Assembly (NCBI GenBank): GCA_963082975.1
Contig: OY720344.1
Span: 1,488,001 to 1,552,000, forward strand
DNA: 64,000 bases
Direction: 5' to 3'
Source of the DNA: Labia minor
Lineage: Eukaryota; Arthropoda; Insecta; Dermaptera; Spongiphoridae
This document shows positions 25,401-30,769 of the stretch, one piece after another; position 1 is the first letter of the stretch; every line of letters begins with the position of its first letter. The notes below the pieces were generated by a model. That model worked only from the letters and a program-made list of their open reading frames with translations. It made no database searches and had not been told where the DNA came from. A program made the translations under genes and the position numbers.

Positions 25401-26787
25401 AATTATAAAATACATTTAATACATTTAAATACATTTACTTTCACATACCTAGAGAATTGAATTTCTGTTCTTTTATCAGTTTTATTTTAATATTCACAAT
25501 TTTACTAAATATGAGATAAATCTTGTTTATGTTTATTATACTCGTCACTGCCTATATGAAGTATTAACTAACAGTAAATACACTAAATACACTAACTCCA
25601 TTAGATGACGCCAAATACAATTTTACATATATATTCATTAATAGTATTAAATGATTTATTTGTTTTGTTTTGTTTTGTTTTTTTATTAATTTTTCTAGAC
25701 CATAATTATTTTCCTCCCTTAGAAGATTTTAAAATTTAATTTAAAATTTATACAAATTCAAAAATTCTAATTTTTACATCTCGCCAGAGTTAGTATTGCG
25801 ATCACGAAAATTTTCGATGTCGAGATTTTGATATTTTTATACGTTTTAAAGGCCCCAGAGTCATTTTCACTAAGATTGAGAAAAATGCCTGTCTGTGTGT
25901 GTGTGTGTGTTTGTTTACACAAGATTACACTAAAACGGTTTGAGCTAGAATAATGAAATTTGGTAAACGGGCATTATTCAAAATCTGTAGTTTTCTATCA
26001 ACTTTTGAGAAATGTAGCTCATTCCGAAGAAGACCATTCATTACCTATCACGTTTTCATTTTTTTTCACCTCTAAACTGACCATAAAAATAAAGATACAC
26101 GGAATGTTTGATAGTTTTTCACATGATTAAAAAATGTATGAAACTGCTATCTATAGAATTTCTGCTTGAATGAATCCCTGAAAGTAAATTTTTTAACACG
26201 TTGACTACCAAGTCAGGCGCCAGCACGTGACTTGGTGTAATCAACAAAGAGCCAAACACACGAATTAATTTTTTCTATTTTGACTTAAAAATGAAGGTAA
26301 AGGTTTTATAAATTTAAATTTAATATATGATAATTAATTAATTTAATTTAATCACAATACTATATGCATCTTAGAAATTTTAAAACCCGACTAATTATAT
26401 GTTCAAAATTTTAAAAATCTTTAATATAGGAAAATTCAATTTTATTTGTTTTTGAATGATTTGTGTCCAATTGAAACGAGGAGAAAATACATAAATAAAT
26501 AAAAATAATTTCCATACGGTATTGTTTTCGTTGTGAAGGATCCTTGATAAGCCAACAACGCCAAATGATGACGGCGGCGAGGAGGAGGATAATTAAGGTG
26601 CCACCACAAACTGAGCCGACAAGTAAAGGCAAATATTCAGGAGACACTCGCCAACTGCCCCATTGCCAGGAATTACTTGTCCCGGGTGGTGTGCCTCCAG
26701 GGATGACGCTCGTGCCCGTCCAATTCGTTGGTGGCCACATCTGAGCCACCAGGATTGCCGATTGGCGAAACAATTCGTCGTTGCCTC
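6764..26787 (-). CDS. 3' part of a single-pass membrane protein gene with an ~18.3-kb intron
   Basis: Five exons keep frame across GT-AG junctions: 26518-26787, 8008-8207, 7302-7515, 7086-7219 and 6764-6979 (stop at 6764). Together they encode the last 343 residues. The first visible exon carries an Asn/Pro/Thr-rich juxtamembrane stretch and one hydrophobic helix (LPLLVGSVCGGTLIILLLAA), then a basic stop-transfer (KDPSQRKQYR). The next exons encode a Ser/His/Pro-rich cytoplasmic tail with HHHH runs, an acidic DDPDSE segment, a SWVRARGRPLSTEEDLAELY block and a basic KKRKNRMRND block. The tail ends in YDERTAL, a possible PDZ ligand. The codon split C|GT across the giant intron gives Arg and supports the join. 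Upstream exons, probably including signal peptide and ectodomain, were not found. I do not recognise the family; a cell-adhesion receptor is a guess. Confidence 0.75.
8357..8401. repeat. (AT)n microsatellite
   Basis: An uninterrupted AT dinucleotide tract of about 44 bp in the giant intron. A second tract lies at about 8921-8951. Confidence 0.95.
8640..9420. other. Relatively GC-rich intronic block, unrecognised
   Basis: This stretch is clearly less AT-rich than its surroundings. It holds blocks such as 'GGGCAGAGCCTTCGGCC' (8778-8794), echoed loosely by 'CGGCAGAGCCTCCGG' near 30329. A segment at 9090-9330 reads as interrupted coding in several frames. No complete ORF, splice-consistent exon or known domain could be supported. 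It may be a decayed mobile element. Confidence 0.35.
9421..10545. other. Gene-free AT-rich intronic stretch
   Basis: Nothing beyond AT-rich low-complexity sequence is visible. There are no exons of the surrounding gene and no element termini. Confidence 0.5.
10546..10655 (+). repeat. Family D fragment (TATCTCG ends)
   Basis: The stretch 'GAGTGTCTCCACTAGACTATCTCGCAAATTTG' and the AT-rich run after it match the left part of the family D copies at 14853 and 34336. The fragment is cut by the family A element that starts at 10659. Confidence 0.65.
10659..11499 (+). mobile_element. Family A repeat element, copy 2
   Basis: It starts CTTATCTTATTATGCTAGC, then GCCATGGGTTCTC, 'AAAACCGCTCTAACGATT' and 'TTCACACTAGATATAG'. 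It passes 'GATGACGTCAC', a tRNA-like box pair, a second 'GATGACGTCAC' with 'GACTCCCGCC', and ends in the TTATAATTATAAATTACG block. It is inverted relative to copy 1 at the start of the window, so the two copies bracket about 9.3 kb that includes four exons of the membrane protein gene. No transposase is encoded. Confidence 0.75.
11092..11144 (+). promoter_or_regulatory. tRNA-like A box and B box in family A copy 2
   Basis: TAGTCCAGCGG (11092-11102) matches the A-box consensus TRGYNNANNGG exactly. GAGTTCGAAGG (11134-11144) resembles the B box at about 32 bp spacing. A third family member has TAGACCAGTGG followed by GAGTTCGAAGG near 33133-33177. This suggests that the family carries an internal Pol III-like promoter. 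Confidence 0.5.
11625..11661. repeat. (AT)n tract and nearby (TGTC)n tract
   Basis: An AT tract lies at 11637-11661. A TGTC/TGTG tract follows at about 11745-11776. A conserved 'AAACTACCCGTCCGAT' block after it is mirrored, inverted, at 14655-14672. These are probably parts of decayed non-autonomous elements. Confidence 0.7.
12008..12197 (-). mobile_element. 3' portion of a tRNA-headed SINE
   Basis: On the minus strand this matches the 3' half of the SINE at 49005-49520 over about 180 bp. Shared parts are CGCGGAAGGGCTCTTGAGAA, 'CGGGATGAAAGGCCAGCAAC', 'TGGGCGTACTCTTCCC' and 'GCCTTAGGCCTATAATAG'. It ends in the same (AAG)n tail. The tRNA-like head is missing, as expected for 5' truncation during target-primed reverse transcription. 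Confidence 0.8.
12358..13325 (+). mobile_element. Helentron-like non-autonomous element, copy 1
   Basis: One end is ACTAGCTGATCAGAGCGCC followed by the hairpin GCGCCTTCCAGGCGC and a GC-rich 'GGGGGCTCCGCCCCC' palindrome. The other end carries ACCGTCGGTCGGTTCGGACC. The same structure, inverted, lies at 27602-28297. Subterminal hairpins and ACTAGCT/AGCTAGT ends suggest the Helentron/Helitron2 type, but no Rep-helicase is present and no TT-target rule was checked. The middle contains (AAT)n tracts near 12814 and 12947. Confidence 0.65.
13402..14133. mobile_element. hAT-type non-autonomous element with 8-bp target duplication
   Basis: Its ends are CAGTGGCGTACC and GGTACGCCACAG (near-perfect inverted termini). 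It is flanked by an exact 8-bp duplication TTTCTACT (13394-13401 and 14134-14141). The termini are GC-rich with repeated 'GCCGCCC' motifs at 13420-13456 and 14077-14101. The interior is AT-rich with no transposase-like frame. It belongs with the CAGTGGCGTA-ended element at 2601. Confidence 0.9.
14134..14850. repeat. Gene-free stretch with decayed repeat pieces
   Basis: No exon is seen. A '(CAGA)n' tract at 14688-14720 and the adjacent 'AATCGGACGGGTAG' block form an inverted partner of the 11745-11830 region. This suggests two ends or copies of one decayed element. Confidence 0.5.
14853..15176. mobile_element. Family D MITE with long terminal inverted repeats
   Basis: The left end TATCTCGCAAATTTGAATTG (from 14853) is mirrored by 'AATTCAAATTTGCGAGATA' at 15156-15175. 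The AT-rich inner arms extend the inverted repeats to roughly 60-70 bp. The centre has the diagnostic 'GGCACCACGTCACGTG' block and 'TTGGCGCGTGAGATTT'. No ORF. Related copies lie at 15165-15420, 16047-16575, 25780-26275 and 34336-34875. Confidence 0.75.
15165..15420 (+). repeat. Family D partial copy plus (AC)n tract
   Basis: It overlaps the right end of the previous copy. It contains TAGTCGAGTGG (15175-15185), an exact A-box match, then the CACGTCACGTG block and 'TTCTGGTACTTTCAGCG'. It is followed by an (AC)n microsatellite at 15373-15398. Confidence 0.6.
15690..16046. repeat. Mixed repeat pieces, including GGTC tract and GAGCCGAGGCTCGG block
   Basis: A (GGTC)n tract lies at 15717-15738. 'ACGCCGCTAAAGAAGTT' at 15794-15810 recurs next to the mariner relic at 19010. 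The block ending GAGCCGAGGCTCGGGGTCCC (16018-16037) recurs at 33446-33465 as part of a short repeat family with 'TATATCA...GCTCGGTG' upstream. No gene is seen. Confidence 0.6.
16047..16575 (+). mobile_element. Family D element, longer copy
   Basis: It holds the 'GGCACCACGTCACATG' block, 'TTCCGGTACTTTCAGCG' and 'ACGGTCACTTTAGAGG'. Next come 'CCAAATTTCATCATTCTAGC', a (CA)n(GA)n microsatellite (16401-16452) and a terminal CGAGATAG (16561-16568), the inverse of the family's CTATCTCG start. No protein-coding frame persists. Confidence 0.65.
17043..17160 (+). pseudogene. Mariner transposase fragment
   Basis: The plus strand reads PHPPYSSDLAPSDYFRFPKL, the catalytic third-Asp region of mariner transposases, followed by KKWLRGLQR and a stop. 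Only about 40 residues survive. It is immediately followed by a LINE fragment. Confidence 0.85.
17180..18175 (+). pseudogene. 5'-truncated jockey-like non-LTR retrotransposon
   Basis: The end of a reverse transcriptase is read from about 17190 in one frame (TAVLASHADPTTASAILQ, LWLHKWRIVANEEKSAHVTF, NLGMHLDRRLTWEIHI), then after a frame change at about 17520 (KPIWTYGIQLWGTTSN, LRAMVNAPWYISNKIIHGDL). These are signature C-terminal motifs of jockey-clade ORF2 proteins. A degraded C-terminus follows. A 3' UTR with TTTC repeats (18008-18024) ends in a poly-A tract (18163-18175). It lacks ORF1, endonuclease and the catalytic core, so it cannot move on its own. Confidence 0.88.
18176..19000. other. 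Gene-free intronic stretch
   Basis: No exon fits here. A moderately GC-rich part (18600-18840) has short CG-rich words such as GCGCGCATGCG and probably belongs to a decayed mariner-associated repeat. Confidence 0.4.
19005..19206 (+). pseudogene. Mariner 3' end fragment
   Basis: 'ACGCCGCTAAAGAAGTTTC' precedes a frame-broken piece reading SYFLEGIKK and TKCIEIKGDYVEK-like residues, the C-terminal signature of mariner transposases. The following 'AAAGTCACATTGACCTGCC' resembles a mariner terminal repeat. There is at least one frameshift within the poly-A tract near 19083-19090. Confidence 0.75.
19514..20394 (-). mobile_element. Internally deleted mariner element with intact TIRs and TA duplication
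   Basis: The 28-bp terminal inverted repeats start ACACATCGTTCAATAAGTCC on the left; the right end mirrors this with ACACATCGTTTAATAAGTCC. Both ends are flanked by TA (19512-19513 and 20395-20396). Transposase remnants read on the minus strand. A helix-turn-helix part lies near 19870-20010 (NVLDIAEITQISSGSVF) and a C-terminal part at 19575-19800 (PYSPDLAPSDYWLFADLKNM, EEVIAETEAYFES). The central catalytic part with the first Asp is missing. The 881-bp length against about 1.3 kb for full mariners agrees with an internal deletion. Confidence 0.93.
20519..20645 (+). repeat. Helentron-like end fragment
   Basis: 'ACTAGCTATTCAGACCGCC' and 'AGTTGAAAGTCTGTATGCAAAAGG' are diverged matches to the left end of the element at 12358. 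The rest is missing. Confidence 0.65.
20810..21107 (-). repeat. 3' LTR of the gypsy-type element
   Basis: 298 bp, starting TGTAATACTGAG and ending ...ATTTTACA on the plus strand. By eye it is identical to the LTR at 25330-25627. Confidence 0.97.
21108..21119 (-). promoter_or_regulatory. Polypurine tract
   Basis: On the minus strand AAGGAGGGTTGA directly precedes the 3' LTR. A purine-rich run here is the usual plus-strand primer of LTR retrotransposons. It is short and overlaps the pol stop. Confidence 0.7.
21118..24152 (-). CDS. Gypsy-type pol (protease, RT, RNase H, integrase), reached by -1 frameshift
   Basis: The open frame covers 24152-21118, counting from the codon after the slippery site; its first Met is at 23988. 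Domains in order: a retropepsin-like region with active-site DNGS (about 24075) in place of the usual D[ST]G and a later LLLGLDVI; reverse transcriptase with LCVDFRELN, LPFGFKNSPAIFQRML and catalytic YIDDVL (near 23120); RNase H with LETDASRMGLGG; an HHCC integrase zinc motif (YGHIGIKQI ... CEICNK); and the integrase core with MSMDTIGG, LLVDRYSAL and the NGLNERLNQ Glu region. It ends in a GPF-type module (EGPFVIKR) with no chromodomain. No premature stop is visible. It is made only if ribosomes shift frame at the gag stop. Confidence 0.94.
24150..25304 (-). CDS. Gypsy-type gag
   Basis: 384 codons from the ATG at 25304, only 25 nt past the 5' LTR. The N-terminal third is not recognisable. A heptad-like charged stretch (about residues 110-135) could be a coiled coil. 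The middle (IDKFNRQKYDALPWIESFEK ... LFIEGCALGWY) resembles the capsid region of gypsy Gag. The C-terminal part has one variant zinc knuckle, Cys-X2-Cys-X8-His-X4-Cys (CEIC...H...C), with a longer loop than the retroviral Cys-X2-Cys-X4-His-X4-Cys form. The stop lies on the slippery heptamer that leads into pol. Confidence 0.88.
   Translation of the reverse strand: MSPLEKLYLHIIKKEENVFELEALSWDKITWYVLPNDIKGINKYPTLLKIKSITNSMTSITKINGYRKVSVPFKQELKEIFLDEGGNFCIGEHMLEELEISENKIKNEVSKEESLSERIRELEKQLYKTNKVDLQKVEKKFLIDKFNRQKYDALPWIESFEKECDRLNVENDSDKVECLKLFIEGCALGWYTSNIKKLSLNDWKQWKVSFILVFENKTWTPIRQAFNYKYMNGSLIEFIIKKENLLLGIDQIIPEIIRTYQIVTSLPVEVQNQIDREKVNTFDDLMKEIKKIDESYSISKNFERKISPETTKRNTYYNQNKIKTLDKKNKQPCEICESLGFYRFHPVQFCWNNKKKTLPINRVNNLEIEEQDCNEETSCEYQKN
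24153..24159 (-). promoter_or_regulatory. -1 ribosomal frameshift slippery heptamer
   Basis: On the minus strand A AAA AAC is followed directly by the gag stop TAA. It is read in gag as CAA AAA AAC TAA. It fits the X XXY YYZ rule exactly, and a -1 slip enters the pol frame with no stop until 21118. I could not fold the downstream RNA for a pseudoknot. Confidence 0.85.
25318..25329 (-). promoter_or_regulatory. Putative self-complementary primer-binding site
   Basis: The 12 nt directly after the 5' LTR on the minus strand, AATTGAATTTCT, are perfectly complementary to AGAAATTCAATT inside the LTR (minus strand, 25466-25455). Three more pairs follow after one mismatch. No tRNA 3'-end complement such as TGGCGCC or TGGTAG is present here. 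This is the arrangement used by Tf1 and sushi elements, in which the 5' end of the transcript primes reverse transcription. Confidence 0.65.
25330..25627 (-). repeat. 5' LTR of the gypsy-type element
   Basis: Identical to the LTR at 20810-21107. A TAAAATAAAA stretch (near 25480-25492, minus strand) lies about 20 nt upstream of the self-complementary segment at 25466 and could act as a TATA-like element. This is not tested. Confidence 0.96.
25780..26275 (-). mobile_element. Family D element, inverted copy
   Basis: It starts with 'CATCTCGCCAGAGTTAGTATTG' and holds a TG microsatellite at 25896-25911. It also carries the reverse complements of 'TTTCATTATTCTAGCTCAAACC' and 'ACGGTCAGTTTAGAGG', and ends in 'CCAGCACGTGACTTGG'. 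It matches the 16047 and 34336 copies in the opposite direction. Confidence 0.65.
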
Positions 26788-27194
26788 CTAAAGAAAGAGA
26801 ATTCATCGTAAATTTAAATCAATTCTTTTTAATTTAGAAGATATTATTTCATTTATATTTAAATATATATACATATATAAATACTTTATTATTAATTACT
26901 TCAAGGGTCTGCAAGTGTATATATACTTATTTTGAAAAAAAAAAATTAAAATAATTACTAATCATACATTTTAAAAGTAATTAATAATTTTCGGAAGAAT
27001 TTTCTATTTTATGTAAGAATATAAAAGATAATTTTTTAATTTATTGTGTGAATTAGTTGTTGTTGTTTTTTAATATATTTTATAGTTTAAAAGAGAATAA
27101 AAATAAAGGTCCCTAATTTATAATAGATAGAAGACGTCTGTTAAATAATCTAGAATCTAGTCTTGTTTACTTTATTTGCCTTTATCATTCTTAA
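26788..27194. other. Gene-free AT-rich stretch upstream of the membrane exon
   Basis: No upstream exon of the membrane protein gene was found. The strong acceptor at 26788-26789 shows that at least one must exist. Confidence 0.5.
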
Positions 27195-27335
27195 TGAAGA
27201 AGTACCTGGGACTCCGAGCTCTCGCTCGAGCCTTTAAAAAATATTGATATACAATTCTTTAATTATTTATTACAATTATTAAATGTTACATCATTGCATC
27301 AATCTGATTAAAATAAATGAACTTGTGTGGTCCTC
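27195..27335 (-). repeat. Short repeat of the GAGCTC/CCGAG family
   Basis: 'GTACCTGGGACTCCGAGCTC' followed by 'ATTGATATACAATTCTTTAATTATTTATTACAATTATTAAATG' is the inverse of sequence at about 15900-15960 and 33305-33400. Confidence 0.65.
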
Positions 27336-27344
27336 AATAATATA

Positions 27345-27600
27345 TATATCCTTCGAACTCGGGTCTCGTCAAAACAATCGTTTTAACCTCGCAACTAATA
27401 TATTTAGATAATAAAATAACATTTTTACCGTCTTTCCAAGCCAATTACCAAGCTGTATTTGTTTTGTTTTGTTTTTTTTTCAGAGAGATTAATAAATATA
27501 TATATTTTATTAAAAATAAATATTTTTAATTTTATTTCGAAATTAAATAATAGATTTTAAAATATTTTAAATAAAAAAAATATTAATACAATATCAGTTT
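27345..27600 (-). repeat. Family A fragment
   Basis: It includes a diverged tRNA-like box region ('CTTCGAACTCGGG' at 27354-27366), a GAGAGATTAATAAATATATA block and the 'TTTAATTTTATTTCGAAATTAAATAA' block, in the same orientation as copy 1. It runs directly into the Helentron-like element that follows. Confidence 0.65.
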
Positions 27601-27601
27601 A

Positions 27602-28297
27602 AAATAAGTTGACCTGTGGCCAGGTCCGAACCGACCGACAGTTTGAAATAAATTAATTTCCAGCTACAGAAACAATTTCAAATAATTTTAATATATCTAT
27701 TAATGTAATAAAAAACAGATAGGCATATAACAAAAATATTTTTAATTTTATTTTATTTATAATATATATGTAAGACCAGGCTGTAACGTCATGAATGGCT
27801 GGGTGACGTCATATAATTTTAAATTAAGAAATATTCGTGGAGATATGTAATTTCAATTATATTAATTTAATAAATTATTATTATTATTTTCACGTATTAA
27901 ACGGTATATTATTATTATTATTATTTGTAATAATTCCAATAAAAATAAATAAAAATAAAAACCAAAAAAAGTGCAATTAAAACTAAAATTTCAATTATAT
28001 TCATTTAATACATTATTATTATTATTATTATTATTAAGTGTCCAGTTATCATATACGTAGATATGTATACAGACACACATGCAAAAGCGAAGCTTTGCCG
28101 GGTCTGCTATTAAAATATATTTTCCAAGAAAACAAAAAATGAATGTCTTATCTACTTATACTGATTGAAACAAAATGGATGAAAACCTTTTACATACAGA
28201 CTTTCAACCAAATACTATGTATCACTCGGGGGTACAGGGGGCGGAGCCCCCGTCTAGGTGTGAAGAGCACCTGGAAGGCGCTCGGAGCAGCTAGTGT
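27602..28297 (-). mobile_element. Helentron-like non-autonomous element, copy 2 (inverted)
   Basis: It matches the 12358-13325 copy in reverse. It starts with 'GTTGACCTGTGGCCAGGTCCGAACC' and has 'GACGTCATGAATGGCTGGGTGACGTC', (ATT)n tracts and 'GGGGGCGGAGCCCCC'. It ends with 'GCGCTCGGAGCAGCTAGT'. Together the two copies form a large inverted pair around 14.3 kb that contains the LTR retrotransposon. Confidence 0.65.
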
Positions 28298-29055
28298 ACA
28301 AATAAAATAAGAAAGGGTAGGTAGGTAGCTTTATCATACGAAAGGGGAATAGAAGGAGAGCATTATTCTTCTACAGGTTAAAAATAGACAATTCTTCTTC
28401 TAAATAAATCAATAAACAAGAAGAAACTATTTTAATTTTTAATAATAATAATCCAACTTTCAATGCTGTGAATAAGGAACTCGTAAAACTTGCTATATAT
28501 AAATATAAATATGATAAAAGACCTTTCGATTTATTTAATCATTCTCTACATTGATTGGCCAGGAATTTGCTACTCTCGAAGATATGAAAAGAAAAAAAAA
28601 ATGAATGAATCGATTAATAAGTTCGAGGCATGCTATTATCTACAATTTTATTCAAAAATTAGAAAAAATTTCTAACTCGCAATGGGGAGTATACAGTATT
28701 TAGTACGTATCCACATAATTAATTTCATAATTGTATGCCTAGTATATTATTATGTATGTTTTCATTTGCTAATATTGCATATTCTTCTTTAAAGTTGCAA
28801 ATGAGGTTATTCGTAAATTCTTTTTGAAAATATTAGGTATTTGTTTAATTTATAAGTTTATTTCGGCTGCGAATCAGTCTAAGGGATAGTTTGTACCATG
28901 TAATCAGAATTCTTCTTTTTATTCTGACGTTTTTAGGTAGAATTTTGAGGGTGCATTTATCCGGAGAAAATAAATAAAGGGTTTTCCAATATAATATTAT
29001 TTTGAATAGTCTGCTATTTCGGTAGATGTCACTTAAAGCTGTAAATTTGGCAGTG
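28298..29055. other. Gene-free AT-rich stretch
   Basis: No exon, RNA gene or element terminus was found. Short open frames here have no recognisable content. Confidence 0.45.
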
Positions 29056-29059
29056 ACAA

Positions 29060-29815
29060 TTCGTAAAACTAAACAATTTTGGGTTGTTGTGAAGCAGTGG
29101 ACAAATTCGAGCTGTTGGGACAAGTTGACGATGTAAATAATAAAATCTGTGCACGTCACTCAACAACAACTGACAATATTCCTGCTATAGCCCAAAGTAT
29201 TGAAGATAACACAGGTTTGTCTATTCCTCGTCGTTCTGGGCATTCCACAAAAGTCATTACACCGTATTTTGTATAAAGACCGCTCTTAAGACTTATAAGA
29301 CAAGAACTCAAACCGGCCGATAACCAACAAAAGTCGTGTCTTTGCTGATTAGGTTCTTGAAATGCATGAAAATCATCTGGACTGAGGAGGCTCATTTCTA
29401 CATCGGTGGCTACGTTAAGAAGCAAAATTGTCGCATCTTGAGCTCGGAAAACCCAAGATTTATTGTTGAAAACGTGTAACTGTTTGGTACGGTTTATGGT
29501 CCGGCGGGGTTTTTGAAAATGAGGCTGGCGCACCAGTTACGGTGAATGGATTGTACTATGAGAGAGAGAGATGATTAATGATTATTATGGCCGGAATTGG
29601 ATTGATTGATTGATCTGGTCAACATTTGCTTTCAATGAGATCGTGTGATGTGATGTGATGTGATCTTGTGACTTCCTCTTTTGGGGCCACGCCACGTGAA
29701 AGATAAGGCCTACACCAACAGCCCAGTTTTAATTCAAGCCCTCAAAGAAAGAATTTGTGAAGCTATTGAGAGCATACAGCAGCCAATGGCATACCGTTCA
29801 TTGAAATATTAAAAT
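29060..29815 (+). pseudogene. Degenerate mariner/Tc1-like transposase
   Basis: Plus-strand pieces, in several frames, match the order of a mariner-like transposase. These are an N-terminal linker (about 29160-29250, IAQSIEDNTGLSIPRRSG), QELKPADNQQKSCL, a region where Asp-Glu-Ala-His is expected, RFIVENV and YGPAGFLKMR. The C-terminal KDKAYTNSPVLIQALKERI is followed by EAIESIQQP. Multiple stops and frameshifts separate them. The part between about 29560 and 29690 is replaced by unrelated sequence with GATTGATT and GTGAT repeats. It is related to the transposase at 41276-42168. Confidence 0.85.
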
Positions 29816-30359
29816 ATCCTAACATTTATCTCAGAAAATGCCAATTTTCTTGGAATATCAAAATAGCATCTGCAAATGGAATACCTTGTAGAAAGAGTTC
29901 AATGCTAACACATCCAAAGATTGATCTCTTATCGCTTATAAACAAAGTCTCATCTGTTCGAATTTGATAAAATTTTTAAAAATATTTTTGACAGATAGCT
30001 GATAATTTTGAATGAGTAAAATGTTGCTATTTTATTTATTTATTTAGTTACGAAATATATAAGTTAAAGTTTCAATGTTGAAGAAACTATTGTATTTTTA
30101 CTTTTTATTTTACTTATTGTATTGATTATATACAATTTAATGTTACAAAAAAAAAAAAATGATTAATATAAAAATGCGCTGACTGTTGATTGACTGTTAA
30201 GCAACAAATCAAGGCAAAGAGATCGTTGGCAATAATACAAGTTAATAGTATGATTTTTAAGTCAAAATATAATGATTATACGTGAATTATAACAATTGCA
30301 GGTGATTCAAAGAGTCCCTGGTCATATCGGCAGAGCCTCCGGAAATGTTTAAAAAAAAA

Positions 30360-30760
30360 AAAAAATAAGAGTCGGTTGGCTGTGGGTGCTGCAAAACATT
30401 ATACATATTTCAATTCCTTTAATTTGCCAATTGTTCTATACGATGTATGCGATCGAGCATTGTCGTAGAGAGTAGTTGGCCATGCCTAATAATTTTCAAT
30501 TTTTCATTCTCAAAATATCATTGTATGACTAACTTCCATTCTGATAGCAATATGGCATCCCTGGTCAATATATTTATTTAGATTCGCTTGCATCAATGTC
30601 TTCCGATCATAATTTTTTACGATCGTTTTGGGTCTTTCTCGCGATCGTTTTGTAGTGAAAAAAATTACCAGATCAAAATTTTTGAAACTAATACAGCATT
30701 ATTCGATCGCTAACACTATTCTCCCCAAACGTCTGGTTTATGTTGCGAGCAGCTTTTTCA
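30360..30760 (-). pseudogene. Very degraded mariner/Tc1-type transposase relic
   Basis: On the minus strand TTLYDNARSHTSYRTIGKL can be read, resembling the second-Asp region (DNAxxHT) of mariner transposases; a less certain ERPKTIVKNYDRK lies upstream. Stops break every frame. No terminal repeats were found. Confidence 0.55.
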
Positions 30761-30769
30761 ACATTATTA

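Larger units (their letters stand above)
20810..25627 (-). mobile_element. Intact Ty3/gypsy-type LTR retrotransposon
   Basis: The element is 4,818 bp with two identical 298-bp LTRs in direct orientation (TG...CA ends). It has a 4-bp TATA duplication (20806-20809 and 25628-25631), a gag frame and a pol frame. The order protease, reverse transcriptase, RNase H, integrase places it with Ty3/gypsy rather than copia. No envelope frame or chromodomain is seen. It sits inside the giant intron of the membrane protein gene and is read in the same direction as that gene. Identical LTRs and open frames mean insertion was recent, so it may still be active. Confidence 0.96.

Noticed and set aside
20810-25627. 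Errantivirus with env gene
   Set aside because: Pol ends 10 bp before the 3' LTR, leaving no room for an envelope frame.
26788-26806. Start codon of the membrane protein at the ATG at 26806
   Set aside because: A strong splice acceptor (TTTCTTTAG) lies between that ATG and the conserved frame, so the ATG is probably intronic.
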